From Achromobacter sp. MFA1 R4 (GTDB lineage: Bacteria > Pseudomonadota > Gammaproteobacteria > Burkholderiales > Burkholderiaceae_B): a DNA stretch of 64,000 nt. Where the stretch lies: NCBI RefSeq assembly GCF_900156745.1, contig NZ_LT707065.1, forward strand, positions 682,001 through 746,000, in the 5' to 3' direction. Every line of letters starts with the position of its first letter. Positions within the stretch are counted from its first letter, which is position 1. The notes under the pieces were generated by a model. That model was not told the origin of the DNA. It saw nothing but the letters and a program-made list of their open reading frames with translations, and searched no databases. A program made the translations under genes and the position numbers. Shown one piece after another: positions 10,301-19,192 of this stretch.

Positions 10301-10897
10301 GGCGTAGCCGAAGGTGGAGATGAACGGCACGCCGATGGTGAACTCGTCCACGACCTGCTTGCGCCCGGTGACCTTGTCGTCCAGCGTGACGGTGCCGTCC
10401 TCGATCACCATGTTGTTGAGCGAAAAGCGCGGCAGACCTTCGTCCGGCTTGGGCGGCTCGTCGGGCTTGGCGGCCGTCAATTCGGCCACGCGTTGTTCTA
10501 TGTCAGAGAAATTGAACCGCAGGACGTCTTCGCGGACGATGGCGATGTTAGGCTGGCGCAGCGTCAGACGATCGACCACCGGCGCGAACCAGAACAGCGA
10601 TGTCCACGACGCGCTGGCGTCCAGTTCGGCCAGGGTCAGGAGCGGCGTCTGCGCGCCGGGCTGGGCCACGGCCAGGTCCTGCGCGCGGATGGTCAGCGTG
10701 AAGGGATTGAAGGTGATCTTGCCAACGGAAACGTCGCGTCCGATCATCTTCGAGACATCGTCGGTCAGGACGCCATGCAGGACCTTCGGCACCTGCCAGG
10801 CGGCAACGCCAAACAGTATCAGCACGAACGCCACAATACCCAGGAGAATCTTGCCGGCGCGTCGGGTGAACCGTAGCTTGGGCATCCGCACGGGCAT
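7337..10897 (-). CDS. large AsmA-like DUF748 envelope protein
   Basis: A 1186-residue protein with one N-terminal membrane helix (about residues 15-35, after a basic n-region), followed by a very long periplasmic region of repeated beta-rich segments typical of the DUF748/AsmA-like group. Related proteins are thought to bridge the envelope and move lipids or support the outer membrane. Near the C-terminus the segment around VEFAPGSAVLTDDSLQRI, followed by ISGRADPKTD, resembles an OmpA-like peptidoglycan-binding fold. A Pro/Ala linker in the middle is encoded by a 12-base tandem repeat. The gene is divergent from moaC, with no functional link evident. Confidence 0.8.
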   Translation of the reverse strand: MPVRMPKLRFTRRAGKILLGIVAFVLILFGVAAWQVPKVLHGVLTDDVSKMIGRDVSVGKITFNPFTLTIRAQDLAVAQPGAQTPLLTLAELDASASWTSLFWFAPVVDRLTLRQPNIAIVREDVLRFNFSDIEQRVAELTAAKPDEPPKPDEGLPRFSLNNMVIEDGTVTLDDKVTGRKQVVDEFTIGVPFISTFGYATDIDVQPRLHLRINGSPFDLTGVARPFDVVPSSTLRVAFDGLQLEKWADVWPMPLPFKVQSALLDSNLQVVFEQPKDAPPKIRIVGDVGLRRLDLRDPAGGDLAAWSALTVSRLELEPIARQVYIGEIGLWAPQVHVRRQANANLNWQDVVAGLKALGGVEPAATPLRDEMRKASGLKPRAAGEPPAPASVAAPPADPSAVPPAVPPAVPPAAPAAAPAAAPAADPPAPAEWKVTLDAFNLHEGEVYVADAISKLDYVMTGLAATVEGVELPQQPDRPINLWLTMDNSADGGWLRAKGPLVIKPLSLDMDVRLGNVALAPLAPAVRSAAPVTLLDGRLAATAQVHVREKGGAVDASATAVQADLTQFKARDESLRPALDVALQSLRVTADRLAPGPGASNFTLAAAGIQGNGKLDLKGVLTPQPLTLKTSVALSGLNVASFAPYFASSLNATVRAVTLGAQGNAEFAAASGAAPMKAAWKGAVDVTDLDLQDRVNQDDFLNWKRLGLTGMDIAVAGDRIVARLGDIALEDFYGRILLNAQGRLNVMDLVAAPGQAGGSITQDTQTPGRSAEPPPASAAPAASAKGSGAASMPDISVNSVTLTRGRMTFTDRFVKPNYVAELSSIEGGISAVSSTNPQPAKVKVTGRVYTTAPLSISGVVQPFAKYLSLDLKASAKGVDLPRFNTYSAKYVGYPIKRGKLSVDLEYKIKNRALQATNHVVLNQLTFGDKTNSPDATKLPVLLAVALLKDSRGNIDINLPISGSLDDPEFSVGGIVVRVLMNLVVKAVTSPFSLLASAFGSGEELSYVEFAPGSAVLTDDSLQRIDTLIKALTDRPALKMDISGRADPKTDSEGLRQAWVDARIRGAKAADVAPRGKKPNPAGVEVSGAERPKYLEAVYDDTDLKDKPRNFIGMAKSVPAAQMEAMLRAAAPVGEEQLRQLADARAQAVYEKLQAQEGLADRVFIVAPQLDADGIKDEGQPSRVDFSLK
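9631..9702 (-). repeat. 6 x 12-bp tandem repeat within the DUF748 gene
   Basis: Six consecutive 12-base units: three near CGGCGGGGGCTG and three identical CGGGGGGGACTG. They stay in frame and encode a Pro/Ala/Val linker (PAAA- and PPAV-like units) between two structured parts of the protein. Repeats of this kind are prone to slippage in multiples of four codons. Confidence 0.85.
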
Positions 10898-10950
10898 CGA
10901 AAGTCTCCTGAACCATATTGAAGGCGATTTTCGTCCTTCCGCTGACTACA

Positions 10951-10967
10951 GGCGCGATTATCGCGCC
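10951..10967. promoter_or_regulatory. palindrome in the DUF748-moaC divergent region
   Basis: GGCGCGAT-T-ATCGCGCC is a perfect 8-base dyad around one central base, about halfway between the two divergent genes. The position and symmetry suit an operator for an unknown dimeric regulator, but it could also be chance in GC-rich DNA. Confidence 0.35.
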
Positions 10968-10998
10968 CCCTCTACTGCTCGTCTATCATAGGCGTAAC

Positions 10999-11034
10999 AG
11001 CGGTCCCGCCCGGCCTGCCGGGCCCCGCTCTTTT
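10999..11034 (+). promoter_or_regulatory. hairpin plus T-run in the moaC leader (possible attenuator)
   Basis: AGCGG...CCGCT arms enclose a stronger inner stem (GCCCGG/CCGGGC), followed directly by CTCTTTT. It lies 31 bases before the moaC start and just after a TATCAT sequence (10984-10989) that could be a -10 box. A terminator-shaped element between divergent genes cannot end either neighbour, so it may attenuate the moa transcript. It does not look like the known Moco riboswitch. Confidence 0.4.
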
Positions 11035-11064
11035 CATTCATTAACAATTCTTGGTCCCGATTCC

Positions 11065-11553
11065 ATGTCCACGTCCACCCCCACCCTGAGCCACCTGGAC
11101 GAAGCCGGCCAGGTCCGCATGGTCGACGTCATCGCCAAGACGGACACCGAGCGGGTGGCCGTCGCCGCCGCCAGCATCCGCATGAACGCCGTGGCCTATG
11201 GCCTCTTGACCCAGCCGGGCCAGGGCAAGGGTGAAGTGCTCAATACCGCGCGCGTGGCCGCCATCCTGGCCGCCAAGCGCTGCGCCGACATGATCCCGCT
11301 GTGCCACAGCCTGCCGCTGGCCTTCGTCGGCGTGGAGTTCTCGCTGGACGACGCCGAGCATCGCATCGACATCCTGGCCACGTGCCGCACCAGCTACAAG
11401 ACCGGCGTCGAAATGGAAGCCATGATGGCGTGCAGCGTGGCGGCCCTGACCATCTACGACATGTGCAAGGCCGCCGACAAGGGCATCGTGATCGAACAAG
11501 TTCGCCTTAAGTACAAGGCGGGAGGCAAAAGCGGTGAATGGCGCAACGATTAA
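11065..11553 (+). CDS. moaC: cyclic pyranopterin monophosphate synthase
   Basis: 162 residues. It converts 3',8-cyclo-7,8-dihydro-GTP, made by MoaA, to cyclic pyranopterin monophosphate, the second half of the first Moco step. The signature PLCHSLPL carries the active-site histidine, and IYDMCKAADKGI carries the catalytic aspartate and lysine. The length is normal for the family. The ATG at 11065 starts the conserved core; no strong ribosome-binding site is seen. It is the first gene of moaC-moaD-moaE-moaB-moeA, all overlapping or tightly spaced, while its partner moaA lies in the convergent operon. Confidence 0.95.
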   Translation: MSTSTPTLSHLDEAGQVRMVDVIAKTDTERVAVAAASIRMNAVAYGLLTQPGQGKGEVLNTARVAAILAAKRCADMIPLCHSLPLAFVGVEFSLDDAEHRIDILATCRTSYKTGVEMEAMMACSVAALTIYDMCKAADKGIVIEQVRLKYKAGGKSGEWRND

Positions 11554-11785
11554 CCTTCTGTACTTCGCGCGCGTGGCCGAACTGGTCGGCAAGCGCGCCG
11601 AAGCGTGGCCCGTGCAGGGCGAATCCACCGGCGCGCAGTTGCTCGCCGCGCTGGGGGAACGCTATCCCCAGCTTGAACCGGCCGCGCGGCTGAAACTGGC
11701 CATCAACCAGACCCACGCCAAGCCGACCGCGCCCATCCGCGCGGGCGACGAGGTCGCCGTGTTCGAACCGGTCACCGGAGGCTGA
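11534..11785 (+). CDS. moaD: molybdopterin synthase small subunit
   Basis: An 83-residue ubiquitin-fold sulfur carrier ending in the required Gly-Gly. Its C-terminus is thiocarboxylated by MoeB and donates sulfur to cyclic pyranopterin monophosphate in the MoaD2-MoaE2 complex. The start is a GTG with a GGGAGG ribosome-binding site 8-9 bases upstream, and it overlaps the end of moaC by 20 bases. NINQTHAKPTAPIRAGDEVAVF-like beta strands typical of MoaD precede the VTGG end. No moeB is visible in the window. Confidence 0.93.
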   Translation: MNGATINLLYFARVAELVGKRAEAWPVQGESTGAQLLAALGERYPQLEPAARLKLAINQTHAKPTAPIRAGDEVAVFEPVTGG

Positions 11786-11789
11786 CGCC

Positions 11790-12272
11790 ATGATCCGCGT
11801 GCAGGAAGCCGACTTCGACGCCGCCGCGCTGACCGCGGGACTGCGGGAATCCGCCGGCCCCGGCGTCGGCGGCATCGTGACCTTCGTGGGCTACGTGCGC
11901 GATTACGCGCCGGACACGCCCACCGACACGCTGTTTCTTGAACACTACCCGGGCATGTGCGAACGCGAGCTCGAGGACATCGCCGCCACGGCCCGCGCGC
12001 GCTGGAACCTGGCCGGCACCGTCATCGTGCACCGGGTGGGCGCGCTGCATCGCAACGCGCAGATCGTGTTCGTGGCGGCGGCCAGCGCCCATCGCGGCGA
12101 CGCCTTCCGCGGCTGCGAATACATCATCGACGCGCTCAAGACGCGCGCGCCCTTCTGGAAGCGTGAAACCCTGGCGGGCGGCAGCAGCTTCTGGGTGGAA
12201 CAGCGTCAATCCGACCAGGACCGCACCGATTCCTGGGATGAAGACACCGCCGACAAAAAGGAGAATCCATGA
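11790..12272 (+). CDS. moaE: molybdopterin synthase catalytic (large) subunit
   Basis: 160 residues. It binds the MoaD thiocarboxylate tail and transfers two sulfurs to make the molybdopterin dithiolene. Family motifs are visible: GGIVTFVGYVRD near residue 27, LEHYPGMCERE, and HRVGALHRNAQIVFVAAASAHR. KTRAPFWKRE near residue 120 holds the active-site lysines. The C-terminal 20 residues are charged and probably disordered. It starts 4 bases after moaD, and its stop overlaps the moaB start. Confidence 0.95.
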   Translation: MIRVQEADFDAAALTAGLRESAGPGVGGIVTFVGYVRDYAPDTPTDTLFLEHYPGMCERELEDIAATARARWNLAGTVIVHRVGALHRNAQIVFVAAASAHRGDAFRGCEYIIDALKTRAPFWKRETLAGGSSFWVEQRQSDQDRTDSWDEDTADKKENP

Positions 12273-12790
12273 ACGAAGCCACCCCGGTCCCGCTGGGCTG
12301 CGGCGTACTGACGGTCAGCGACACCCGCAGCGCGGGCGACGACACCTCGGGCAATCTGCTGGCGCACAGCCTGGCGCAGGCCGGCCACCAGTGCGTGCGG
12401 CGCGACATCGTGCGCGACGACATCTACCAGATCCGCCGCGTCATCAGCGACTGGATCGCCGATCCCGAGGTGCAGGTCATCCTGACCACCGGCGGCACCG
12501 GCTTCTCGCATCGCGACTACACGCCGCAGGCCATCATGCCGCTGCTGGACCGCGAGATTCCCGGCTTTGGCGAACTCTTCCGCCAGATCTCCTACACGGA
12601 GATCGGCAGCTCCACGATCCAGTCGCGCGCGTTCGCGGGCTCGGCCAACAACACCCTGATCTTCTGCCTGCCCGGGTCGAACAACGCCTGCGAGACCGCC
12701 TGGGCGCAGATCCTGCGCGAGCAGCTCGACAGCCGCCACGGCCCCTGCAATTTCGCCTCGCAGTTCAAAAAACGCGTAGAAGAAGCCTGA
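12269..12790 (+). CDS. moaB: molybdopterin adenylyltransferase-type protein MoaB
   Basis: A 173-residue member of the MoaB/Mog family, which adenylates molybdopterin to prepare it for molybdate insertion by MoeA. The conserved molybdopterin-binding core is present: LTVSDTRSAGDDTSG, ILTTGGTGFSHRDYTPQA and a late LPGSNNACETAW. The start codon overlaps the moaE stop (ATGA), showing tight operon structure. No mog homologue is seen nearby, so this protein could supply the adenylation activity, although some MoaB proteins are inactive. Confidence 0.92.
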   Translation: MNEATPVPLGCGVLTVSDTRSAGDDTSGNLLAHSLAQAGHQCVRRDIVRDDIYQIRRVISDWIADPEVQVILTTGGTGFSHRDYTPQAIMPLLDREIPGFGELFRQISYTEIGSSTIQSRAFAGSANNTLIFCLPGSNNACETAWAQILREQLDSRHGPCNFASQFKKRVEEA

Positions 12791-12793
12791 CCC

Positions 12794-13999
12794 ATGCTGG
12801 ATTTCGATCAAGCCCAGACCCTGCTGGCCAATGCCGCCGGCCCCCTCCCACGCACCGAACACGTCGAACTGGCGCAGGCCTGCGGCCGGGTGCTGGCCAG
12901 CCACCTGGACGCCACCGTGGACATCCCGCCGGCCGACAACAGCGCGATGGACGGCTATGCCCTGCGCCTGGCCGACTGGACCCCGCAAGCCCGCCTGCCG
13001 ATCCAGCAGCGCTGCTACGCGGGCGACGTGCCTGAACCCCTGAAGCCCGGCCACGCGATCCGCCTCTTCACGGGCAGCGTGATTCCCGCGGGCGCGGACG
13101 TGGTGGTCATGCAGGAGGACGCCGTCGAAGCCGACAACCAGGTGCAGATCTCGCGCGAACCCCGGCCGGGCCAGCACATCCGCCGCCGCGGCGAGGACAC
13201 CATGGCAGGCGCCGCGCTGCTGCCAGCGGGCACGCTGCTGCAGGCCGCGCACGTCGCGCTGCTGGCCTCGCAAGGCATGGCGGCCGTGCCCGTCTACGGC
13301 CAGCTTCGCGTCGGCATCCTGACCACCGGCGACGAACTGGTCCAGCCGGGCCAGCCGCGCGCCACCGAACAGATCTACAACTCGAACGGCCCGATGCTGG
13401 CCGCGATGGTGCGCGGCATGAGCGCCGAGCCCGTCCACGTGCTGCACGCCCGCGATACCGAGGCCGATCTGCTGCAGGCCTTCAAGACGCTGCTGGCCGA
13501 TTGCGACCTGGTCCTGAGCGTGGGCGGCGTGTCGGTGGGCGAGCGCGATCTCGTCAAGCCGGCGCTTGCCGCGCTGGGCGGCGAGCTGTCGCTGTGGAAG
13601 GTGCGCATGAAGCCCGGCAAGCCGGTGGCGCTGGCGCAGATCGACGGCAAGCCCGTGGTCAGCCTGCCCGGCAATCCGGTGTCGGCCTATGCCGTGTTCG
13701 CCACGCTGGTGACGCCGCTGATGCGCCGCATGCAGGGCCGCGAAGCGATCTTCCCGCCCGTCAGCCAGTTGCCGCTGCGCACCGCGCAACCGCGCCAGGA
13801 TAGCCGCGAGGAATTCCTGCGCGTGCAGTGCCGCGTCGCGGACGATGGCGGCAGCGAACTCGCGCCCTACGGCCACCAGGGGTCGGGCGTGATCAGCTCA
13901 CTGCCGTGGGCCACCGGGCTGGCGCGCCTGCCGGCGGACGTGCCGGTGCGGGACGGGGACCGGGTGGCGTACTACGACCTGCGTCACTGGCTGGCGTAG
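12794..13999 (+). CDS. moeA: molybdopterin molybdenumtransferase
   Basis: 401 residues. It inserts molybdate into adenylated molybdopterin to give Mo-molybdopterin. Family motifs in order are DNSAMDGYALR (about residue 55), GAAL/GDELVQPGQP in the molybdopterin-binding domain (about 180-200), GGVSVGERDL, and MKPGKP...SLPGNPVSAYAVF (about 275-300). The length and domain order (linker, MPT-binding domain, C-terminal domain IV) are normal. It is the last gene of the moaCDEB-moeA operon. Its 3' end overlaps the convergent mobA gene by 16 bases, leaving no room for a terminator between the two operons. Confidence 0.95.
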   Translation: MLDFDQAQTLLANAAGPLPRTEHVELAQACGRVLASHLDATVDIPPADNSAMDGYALRLADWTPQARLPIQQRCYAGDVPEPLKPGHAIRLFTGSVIPAGADVVVMQEDAVEADNQVQISREPRPGQHIRRRGEDTMAGAALLPAGTLLQAAHVALLASQGMAAVPVYGQLRVGILTTGDELVQPGQPRATEQIYNSNGPMLAAMVRGMSAEPVHVLHARDTEADLLQAFKTLLADCDLVLSVGGVSVGERDLVKPALAALGGELSLWKVRMKPGKPVALAQIDGKPVVSLPGNPVSAYAVFATLVTPLMRRMQGREAIFPPVSQLPLRTAQPRQDSREEFLRVQCRVADDGGSELAPYGHQGSGVISSLPWATGLARLPADVPVRDGDRVAYYDLRHWLA

Positions 14000-14673
14000 C
14001 GTTCGGCCTGCGCCAGGTCTTCTGGCGTGTTGACGTTCATGAAGGCATGGGGCGGCGCGTCGTCGAACAACGCCTGGACCGCGCCCGTCCTGGCCTGCCA
14101 CAACCCCACCTTGCGATCGCCGCCTTGCAGGTAGGCCAGCAGTCCCGGGCGCAGCGACGTGCGCAGCGCCATGCAGGCCGAATGCCGCTGGCCGTGCGCC
14201 ACGGCATAGGCCATGGGCGACTGCGCCGCGAGCGCCGCGCCGATCAGGCGGCTTGCCATGTCGGCGGGCAGGAACGGCGTGTCGCAGGGCGCGACCACCA
14301 GCCATTGCGGCGTGGCGAGGTTCGACGCAGCAGGGTTCGACGCAGCAAGGTTCGACGCAGCCCCTCCCGGCTCGGATGCACGCTGCCGGCATACGACCTG
14401 CAACGCCGCCGCGATTCCCATCAGCGGCCCTTGCCAGGCGCCCAGCCCGGGATCGCCGTCGGCCACGACCTCGCCGTAGCGCCCGTAGCGGTCCGCATGG
14501 CGATTTGCGCTGATGATGAGGCGGCCCACTTGCGGCGCGAGACGCCGCGCGACGTGCGCGACCATGGGTTCGCCGTGCAGCACGACCAGTCCCTTGTCCT
14601 GGCCATTCATGCGCGAGCCCTGCCCGCCCGCGAGGACCAGCCCCGCGACCTCGCCGCGATCCAGTTCAGCCAC
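13984..14673 (-). CDS. mobA: molybdenum cofactor guanylyltransferase
   Basis: 229 residues. It transfers GMP from GTP to Mo-molybdopterin, making the guanine dinucleotide form used by DMSO-reductase-family enzymes such as the formate dehydrogenase encoded nearby. The nucleotide-binding start [17 protein letters not shown] and the metal-site motif [14 protein letters not shown] are clear. The protein is slightly long because a 15-base tandem repeat adds an [10 protein letters not shown] stretch before the PCDTP strand. It overlaps the moaA 3' end by 8 bases and belongs to the regulator-moaA-mobA operon. Confidence 0.93.
   Translation of the reverse strand: MAELDRGEVAGLVLAGGQGSRMNGQDKGLVVLHGEPMVAHVARRLAPQVGRLIISANRHADRYGRYGEVVADGDPGLGAWQGPLMGIAAALQVVCRQRASEPGGAASNLAASNPAASNLATPQWLVVAPCDTPFLPADMASRLIGAALAAQSPMAYAVAHGQRHSACMALRTSLRPGLLAYLQGGDRKVGLWQARTGAVQALFDDAPPHAFMNVNTPEDLAQAERYASQ
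14318..14362 (-). repeat. 3 x 15-bp tandem repeat inside mobA
   Basis: Three consecutive units close to AGGTTCGACGCAGCA differ from one another at one or two positions. They encode a five-residue repeat ([15 protein letters not shown]) in a surface loop before the PCDTP motif. The insertion keeps frame and is not expected in the family core. Confidence 0.85.
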
Positions 14674-15769
14674 CGATGTAGCTCATCTCGATCTTGCGCG
14701 CGGGGTCCGCCATGTTCTGGCCGCGCAGTTCGGAATAGCGGTCGCCGCGCGCCGACCAGATGCCCGCCAGGATGCGCGCCAGCTCCAGGTCCGACGCGCC
14801 GTCGCGCAGCGGGGCGCGCAGGTCGTGGCCGTCGTGCGCGAACAGGCACAGGTAGAGCTTGCCCTCGGGCGACAGGCGCGCCCGCGTACAGCCGCCGCAG
14901 AAGGCATGCGTGACGCTGGAGATGACGCCGATCTCGCCGCCGCCATCGACGTAGCGCCAGCGCTCGGCCACGCGGCCCATCTCCGTCGATTCCACGGGTT
15001 CCAGCGGATACACCGCGCCGATGCGGTCCAGCACGTCACGGCTGGGCACCACTTCTTTCAGGTTCCAGCCGTTGCTGTTGCCCACGTCCATGTACTCGAT
15101 GAAACGCAGGATGTGGCCGCTGTGGCGAAAGCGTTCGGCCATGGGCAGGATCTGCCCGTCGTTCAGTCCCTTGCGCACCACCATGTTGACCTTCACGGGC
15201 GCCAGGCCCGCGTCGGCGGCGGCGTCGATGCCGCGCAGCACGTCATCGGGCGTGAAGCCGCTGTCGCTCATGTCCTGGAACATCGACGCATCCAGCGCGT
15301 CCAGGCTGACCGTCACACGCGTCAGCCCGGCGGCCTTCAGTGCGGCGGCCTTGCGCGCCAGCACGCTGCCGTTGGTGGTGAGGGTCAGGTCCAGGGGACG
15401 GCCGTGTGGCGTGCGCAGGTCGGCCAGCATGCCGACCAGATTTTCGATGTGCTTGCGCAGCAAGGGCTCGCCGCCCGTGAGACGGATCTTCTCGACGCCG
15501 AGCTGCGTGAAGATGCCGGCCAGCCGGCTGATTTCTTCGAACGACAGCAGGGCCGAATGCGGCATGAAGCTGTAGCTGCTGTCGAAGACCTCGCGCGGCA
15601 TGCAATACGTGCAGCGGAAGTTGCAGCGGTCGGTGACGGAAATGCGCAGATCGCGCAGCGGACGCGCGCGCTGGTCCAGCGCGGGCTGCCCGTGCGGCGG
15701 CAGTTCACCCGGCGCCAGAGGGGCCGGCGGACTGCCGCGATGATCGGCAAGGAAGATCACTTTGCTCAT
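14666..15769 (-). CDS. moaA: GTP 3',8-cyclase
   Basis: A 367-residue radical SAM enzyme that converts GTP to 3',8-cyclo-7,8-dihydro-GTP, starting Moco synthesis. The N-terminal CxxxCxxC (C49, C53, C56; [13 protein letters not shown]) binds the SAM cluster. The C-terminal cluster cysteines appear in [10 protein letters not shown] and YLCLF, and the protein ends in the family's conserved Gly-Gly (SYIGG). The ATG at 15769 is chosen because it starts just before the conserved core; a longer upstream frame is unconserved. The gap to the preceding regulator gene is only 7 bases, so the two are co-transcribed. Confidence 0.95.
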   Translation of the reverse strand: MSKVIFLADHRGSPPAPLAPGELPPHGQPALDQRARPLRDLRISVTDRCNFRCTYCMPREVFDSSYSFMPHSALLSFEEISRLAGIFTQLGVEKIRLTGGEPLLRKHIENLVGMLADLRTPHGRPLDLTLTTNGSVLARKAAALKAAGLTRVTVSLDALDASMFQDMSDSGFTPDDVLRGIDAAADAGLAPVKVNMVVRKGLNDGQILPMAERFRHSGHILRFIEYMDVGNSNGWNLKEVVPSRDVLDRIGAVYPLEPVESTEMGRVAERWRYVDGGGEIGVISSVTHAFCGGCTRARLSPEGKLYLCLFAHDGHDLRAPLRDGASDLELARILAGIWSARGDRYSELRGQNMADPARKIEMSYIGG

Positions 15770-15776
15770 GGCCACA

Positions 15777-16886
15777 TCATATCCCGGCGGATCGCGGCGC
15801 GCGCTCCCGCGGAAAGGCTTCTTCCAGCGTCTGCAGCCGCCCCGTGTCGCGGGCATCGTAGCCCACGAGCTGGCCTACGTAACCGACATAATCCGGGCTG
15901 CGCATGATGGACAGCAGGTCGCGCATGGCGGGCGTGTCCAGCGACGCCTTGCGGATGGCGAAAAAATAGCGCTCGCGCACCAGCGGAATGAAGTCCAGGC
16001 CGAAGCGGCAGGCCGCCGTCTCCACGCCCACGCCCGTGTCCGCCATGCCGCTGGCGATGTGCGCGGCAATCGCCATGTGGGTGAACTCGTTGGTTTCGTA
16101 ACCCTGCACCTCGCCGATCGACACGCCTGCGCGCTGCAGCATCAGCCCCACCAGATAGCGCGTGCTGGAGCCGATCTGGCGGTTCACGAAACGCACGTCC
16201 GTGCGCGCCAGGTCCGCCATGCCGCGGATCTGCTTGGGATTGCCCGCCGTGACGAATAGCCCCGTATTGCGCACGGCCAGGTGGATCAGCATGTAGTCGT
16301 CGGCGTGCAGCCACTGCGCGTAGCGCTCCATGATGGGCGCCTCGAAATCGCCCAGCGGCACCTGGAATCCGGCCAGGTCGCATTCGTGGCGTTCCAGCGA
16401 GGCCAGCGCCTCGATCGCGGTGCGATAGCGCAGTTCCAGCCCCGGCGTGCGCCCGCTCATGTGCTGCATCAGGGATTCCACCGCAAAGCCGTGGCTGGCG
16501 TGCAGGCGCAGGTGCGGGCCGCTTTCGGGCAGCAGGCGTTCCAGTTCTTCTTGCAGTTCCGAGGCCATGCTGTCCAGCGTGGGCATCAGCCGCGCCTCGA
16601 TGCGGCGGTTGGCCCACAGCAGGCGCTGCGCAAAGGGCGACAACTGCGTGCCCTGGCGGCGGTTGGTGATGAGCAGTTGCGTGCCGAAGATGGATTCGAA
16701 GCGGCGCAGCACGCCCCAGGCGTGCCGGTACGACAGCCCGCAGGCGCGGCAGGCGCCCGAGATGTTGCCGGTGGCGTCGATGGCCGCCAGCAGGGCGAGC
16801 ATGTCCTGCAAGGGCACGGGCCCCGCCTCGTCGTCTCCGCCCAGCGTCCATTGCGGCCTTAGGCCGATTCGGAACTTATATGTCAT
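15777..16886 (-). CDS. ModE-type HTH regulator with periplasmic-binding-like sensor domain (FdsR-position)
   Basis: 369 residues. The first ~110 resemble the ModE/LysR winged helix ([37 protein letters not shown]). The remaining ~250 resemble a substrate-binding protein fold, as in one-component regulators that bind a small anion directly. It is divergent from fdsGBACD and lies first in an operon with moaA and mobA. It is therefore well placed to control formate dehydrogenase and cofactor genes together, in response to formate, molybdate or a Moco-related ligand. Regulators called FdsR occupy this position beside fds operons in other betaproteobacteria; whether this is the same family I cannot confirm. 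Confidence 0.8.
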   Translation of the reverse strand: MTYKFRIGLRPQWTLGGDDEAGPVPLQDMLALLAAIDATGNISGACRACGLSYRHAWGVLRRFESIFGTQLLITNRRQGTQLSPFAQRLLWANRRIEARLMPTLDSMASELQEELERLLPESGPHLRLHASHGFAVESLMQHMSGRTPGLELRYRTAIEALASLERHECDLAGFQVPLGDFEAPIMERYAQWLHADDYMLIHLAVRNTGLFVTAGNPKQIRGMADLARTDVRFVNRQIGSSTRYLVGLMLQRAGVSIGEVQGYETNEFTHMAIAAHIASGMADTGVGVETAACRFGLDFIPLVRERYFFAIRKASLDTPAMRDLLSIMRSPDYVGYVGQLVGYDARDTGRLQTLEEAFPRERAPRSAGI

Positions 16887-16901
16887 TTATTTCTTATTGA
16901 A

Positions 16902-16917
16902 GGCGTTCAAGTACGCC
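16902..16917. promoter_or_regulatory. short inverted repeat upstream of the FdsR-position regulator
   Basis: GGCGT and ACGCC flank six bases (TCAAGT), 16-31 bases upstream of the regulator's start codon. This is a plausible autoregulatory site but only a 5-base dyad. Confidence 0.25.
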
Positions 16918-16951
16918 GTTAGAGTACACAAATAATGAGGCAGACGGGCGT

Positions 16952-16977
16952 TTTATATGTTTTTTAAAGCATATTAA
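16952..16977. promoter_or_regulatory. AT-rich dyad between the regulator and fdsG (candidate operator)
   Basis: TTTATATG and CATATTAA form an inverted repeat (7 of 8 matching) across 10 bases. It sits in an unusually AT-rich island (about 16945-16980) inside otherwise GC-rich DNA, 68-93 bases upstream of the fdsG start. The shape recalls ModE-type boxes (CGTTATAT half-sites) and suits the ModE-like regulator transcribed divergently. Confidence 0.45.
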
Positions 16978-17044
16978 TCAGCGTCCGATCCCGCCCCGCA
17001 ATACGCCCCCTTGATGGGGTCACACAACACAGGAGGAGACCGAC

Positions 17045-17598
17045 GTGCACCTGCGCGAGGCAAAATCCGATCTGGCATCCAGCGGTGGAGCCCGGGGCGG
17101 CAAGCTCGCCCTGGACGCCGCCCAGGCGTCCCCCACCCCGGCCATCGCGGCCACGGCCCGCATCCTTGCCCGGCTCAAAGACCAGCCCGGCCCGCTGCTG
17201 CCGGTGCTGCATGCGGTCCAGCACGAGCTGGGCTGTATTCCGGCCGAGGCGGTGCAGACCATCGCCGAGGCCCTGAACCTCTCCCGCGCCGAAGTCCACG
17301 GCGTCATCACGTTCTACCCCCATTTCCGCACCGAGCCGGCCGCGCGCCATACGCTCGAGGTCTGCCGCGCCGAGGCCTGCCAGTCCATGGGCGGCGAACG
17401 CCTGGCCGCCCATGCGCGCGCCGCGCTGGGATGCGACTTCCACGGCAGCACCCGGGACGGAAACTTCACCCTGGAGCCGGTTTATTGCCTGGGCCTGTGC
17501 GCCCAGTCGCCGGCGGTCATGATCGACGGCCAGCCCCACGCCCGCGTCACCGAAGCCAAGCTGGACCGCCTGCTGGCCCGCACGCTGGAGGACACGCC

Positions 17599-17602
<4 letters not shown>
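17045..17602 (+). CDS. fdsG: NAD-dependent formate dehydrogenase gamma subunit (NuoE-like)
   Basis: 185 residues. It carries a 2Fe-2S cluster and relays electrons between the molybdenum subunit and the FMN/NAD subunit of soluble formate dehydrogenase. It matches the NuoE/24-kDa thioredoxin-like fold, with cluster cysteines in EVCRAEACQSMG and in VYCLGLCAQSP. The start is a GTG: a strong AGGAGGAG ribosome-binding site lies 7 bases upstream. Its stop overlaps the fdsB start (ATGA). It is the first gene of the fdsGBACD-type operon, behind the AT-rich regulatory region. Confidence 0.93.
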
Positions 17603-19179
<1,577 letters not shown>

Positions 19180-19192
19180 ACCCGAGACCGCC

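Noticed and set aside
7079..10876. 1265-residue open frame on the plus strand opposite the DUF748 gene
   Set aside because: Its product is low-complexity (Arg, Gly, His, Gln) with no recognisable domain, and the opposite strand encodes a clear AsmA-like protein. It is a GC-driven antisense shadow.
10898..11064. Moco riboswitch upstream of moaC
   Set aside because: Only one strong hairpin plus a T-run is visible; the multi-stem Moco aptamer layout is not recognisable by eye.
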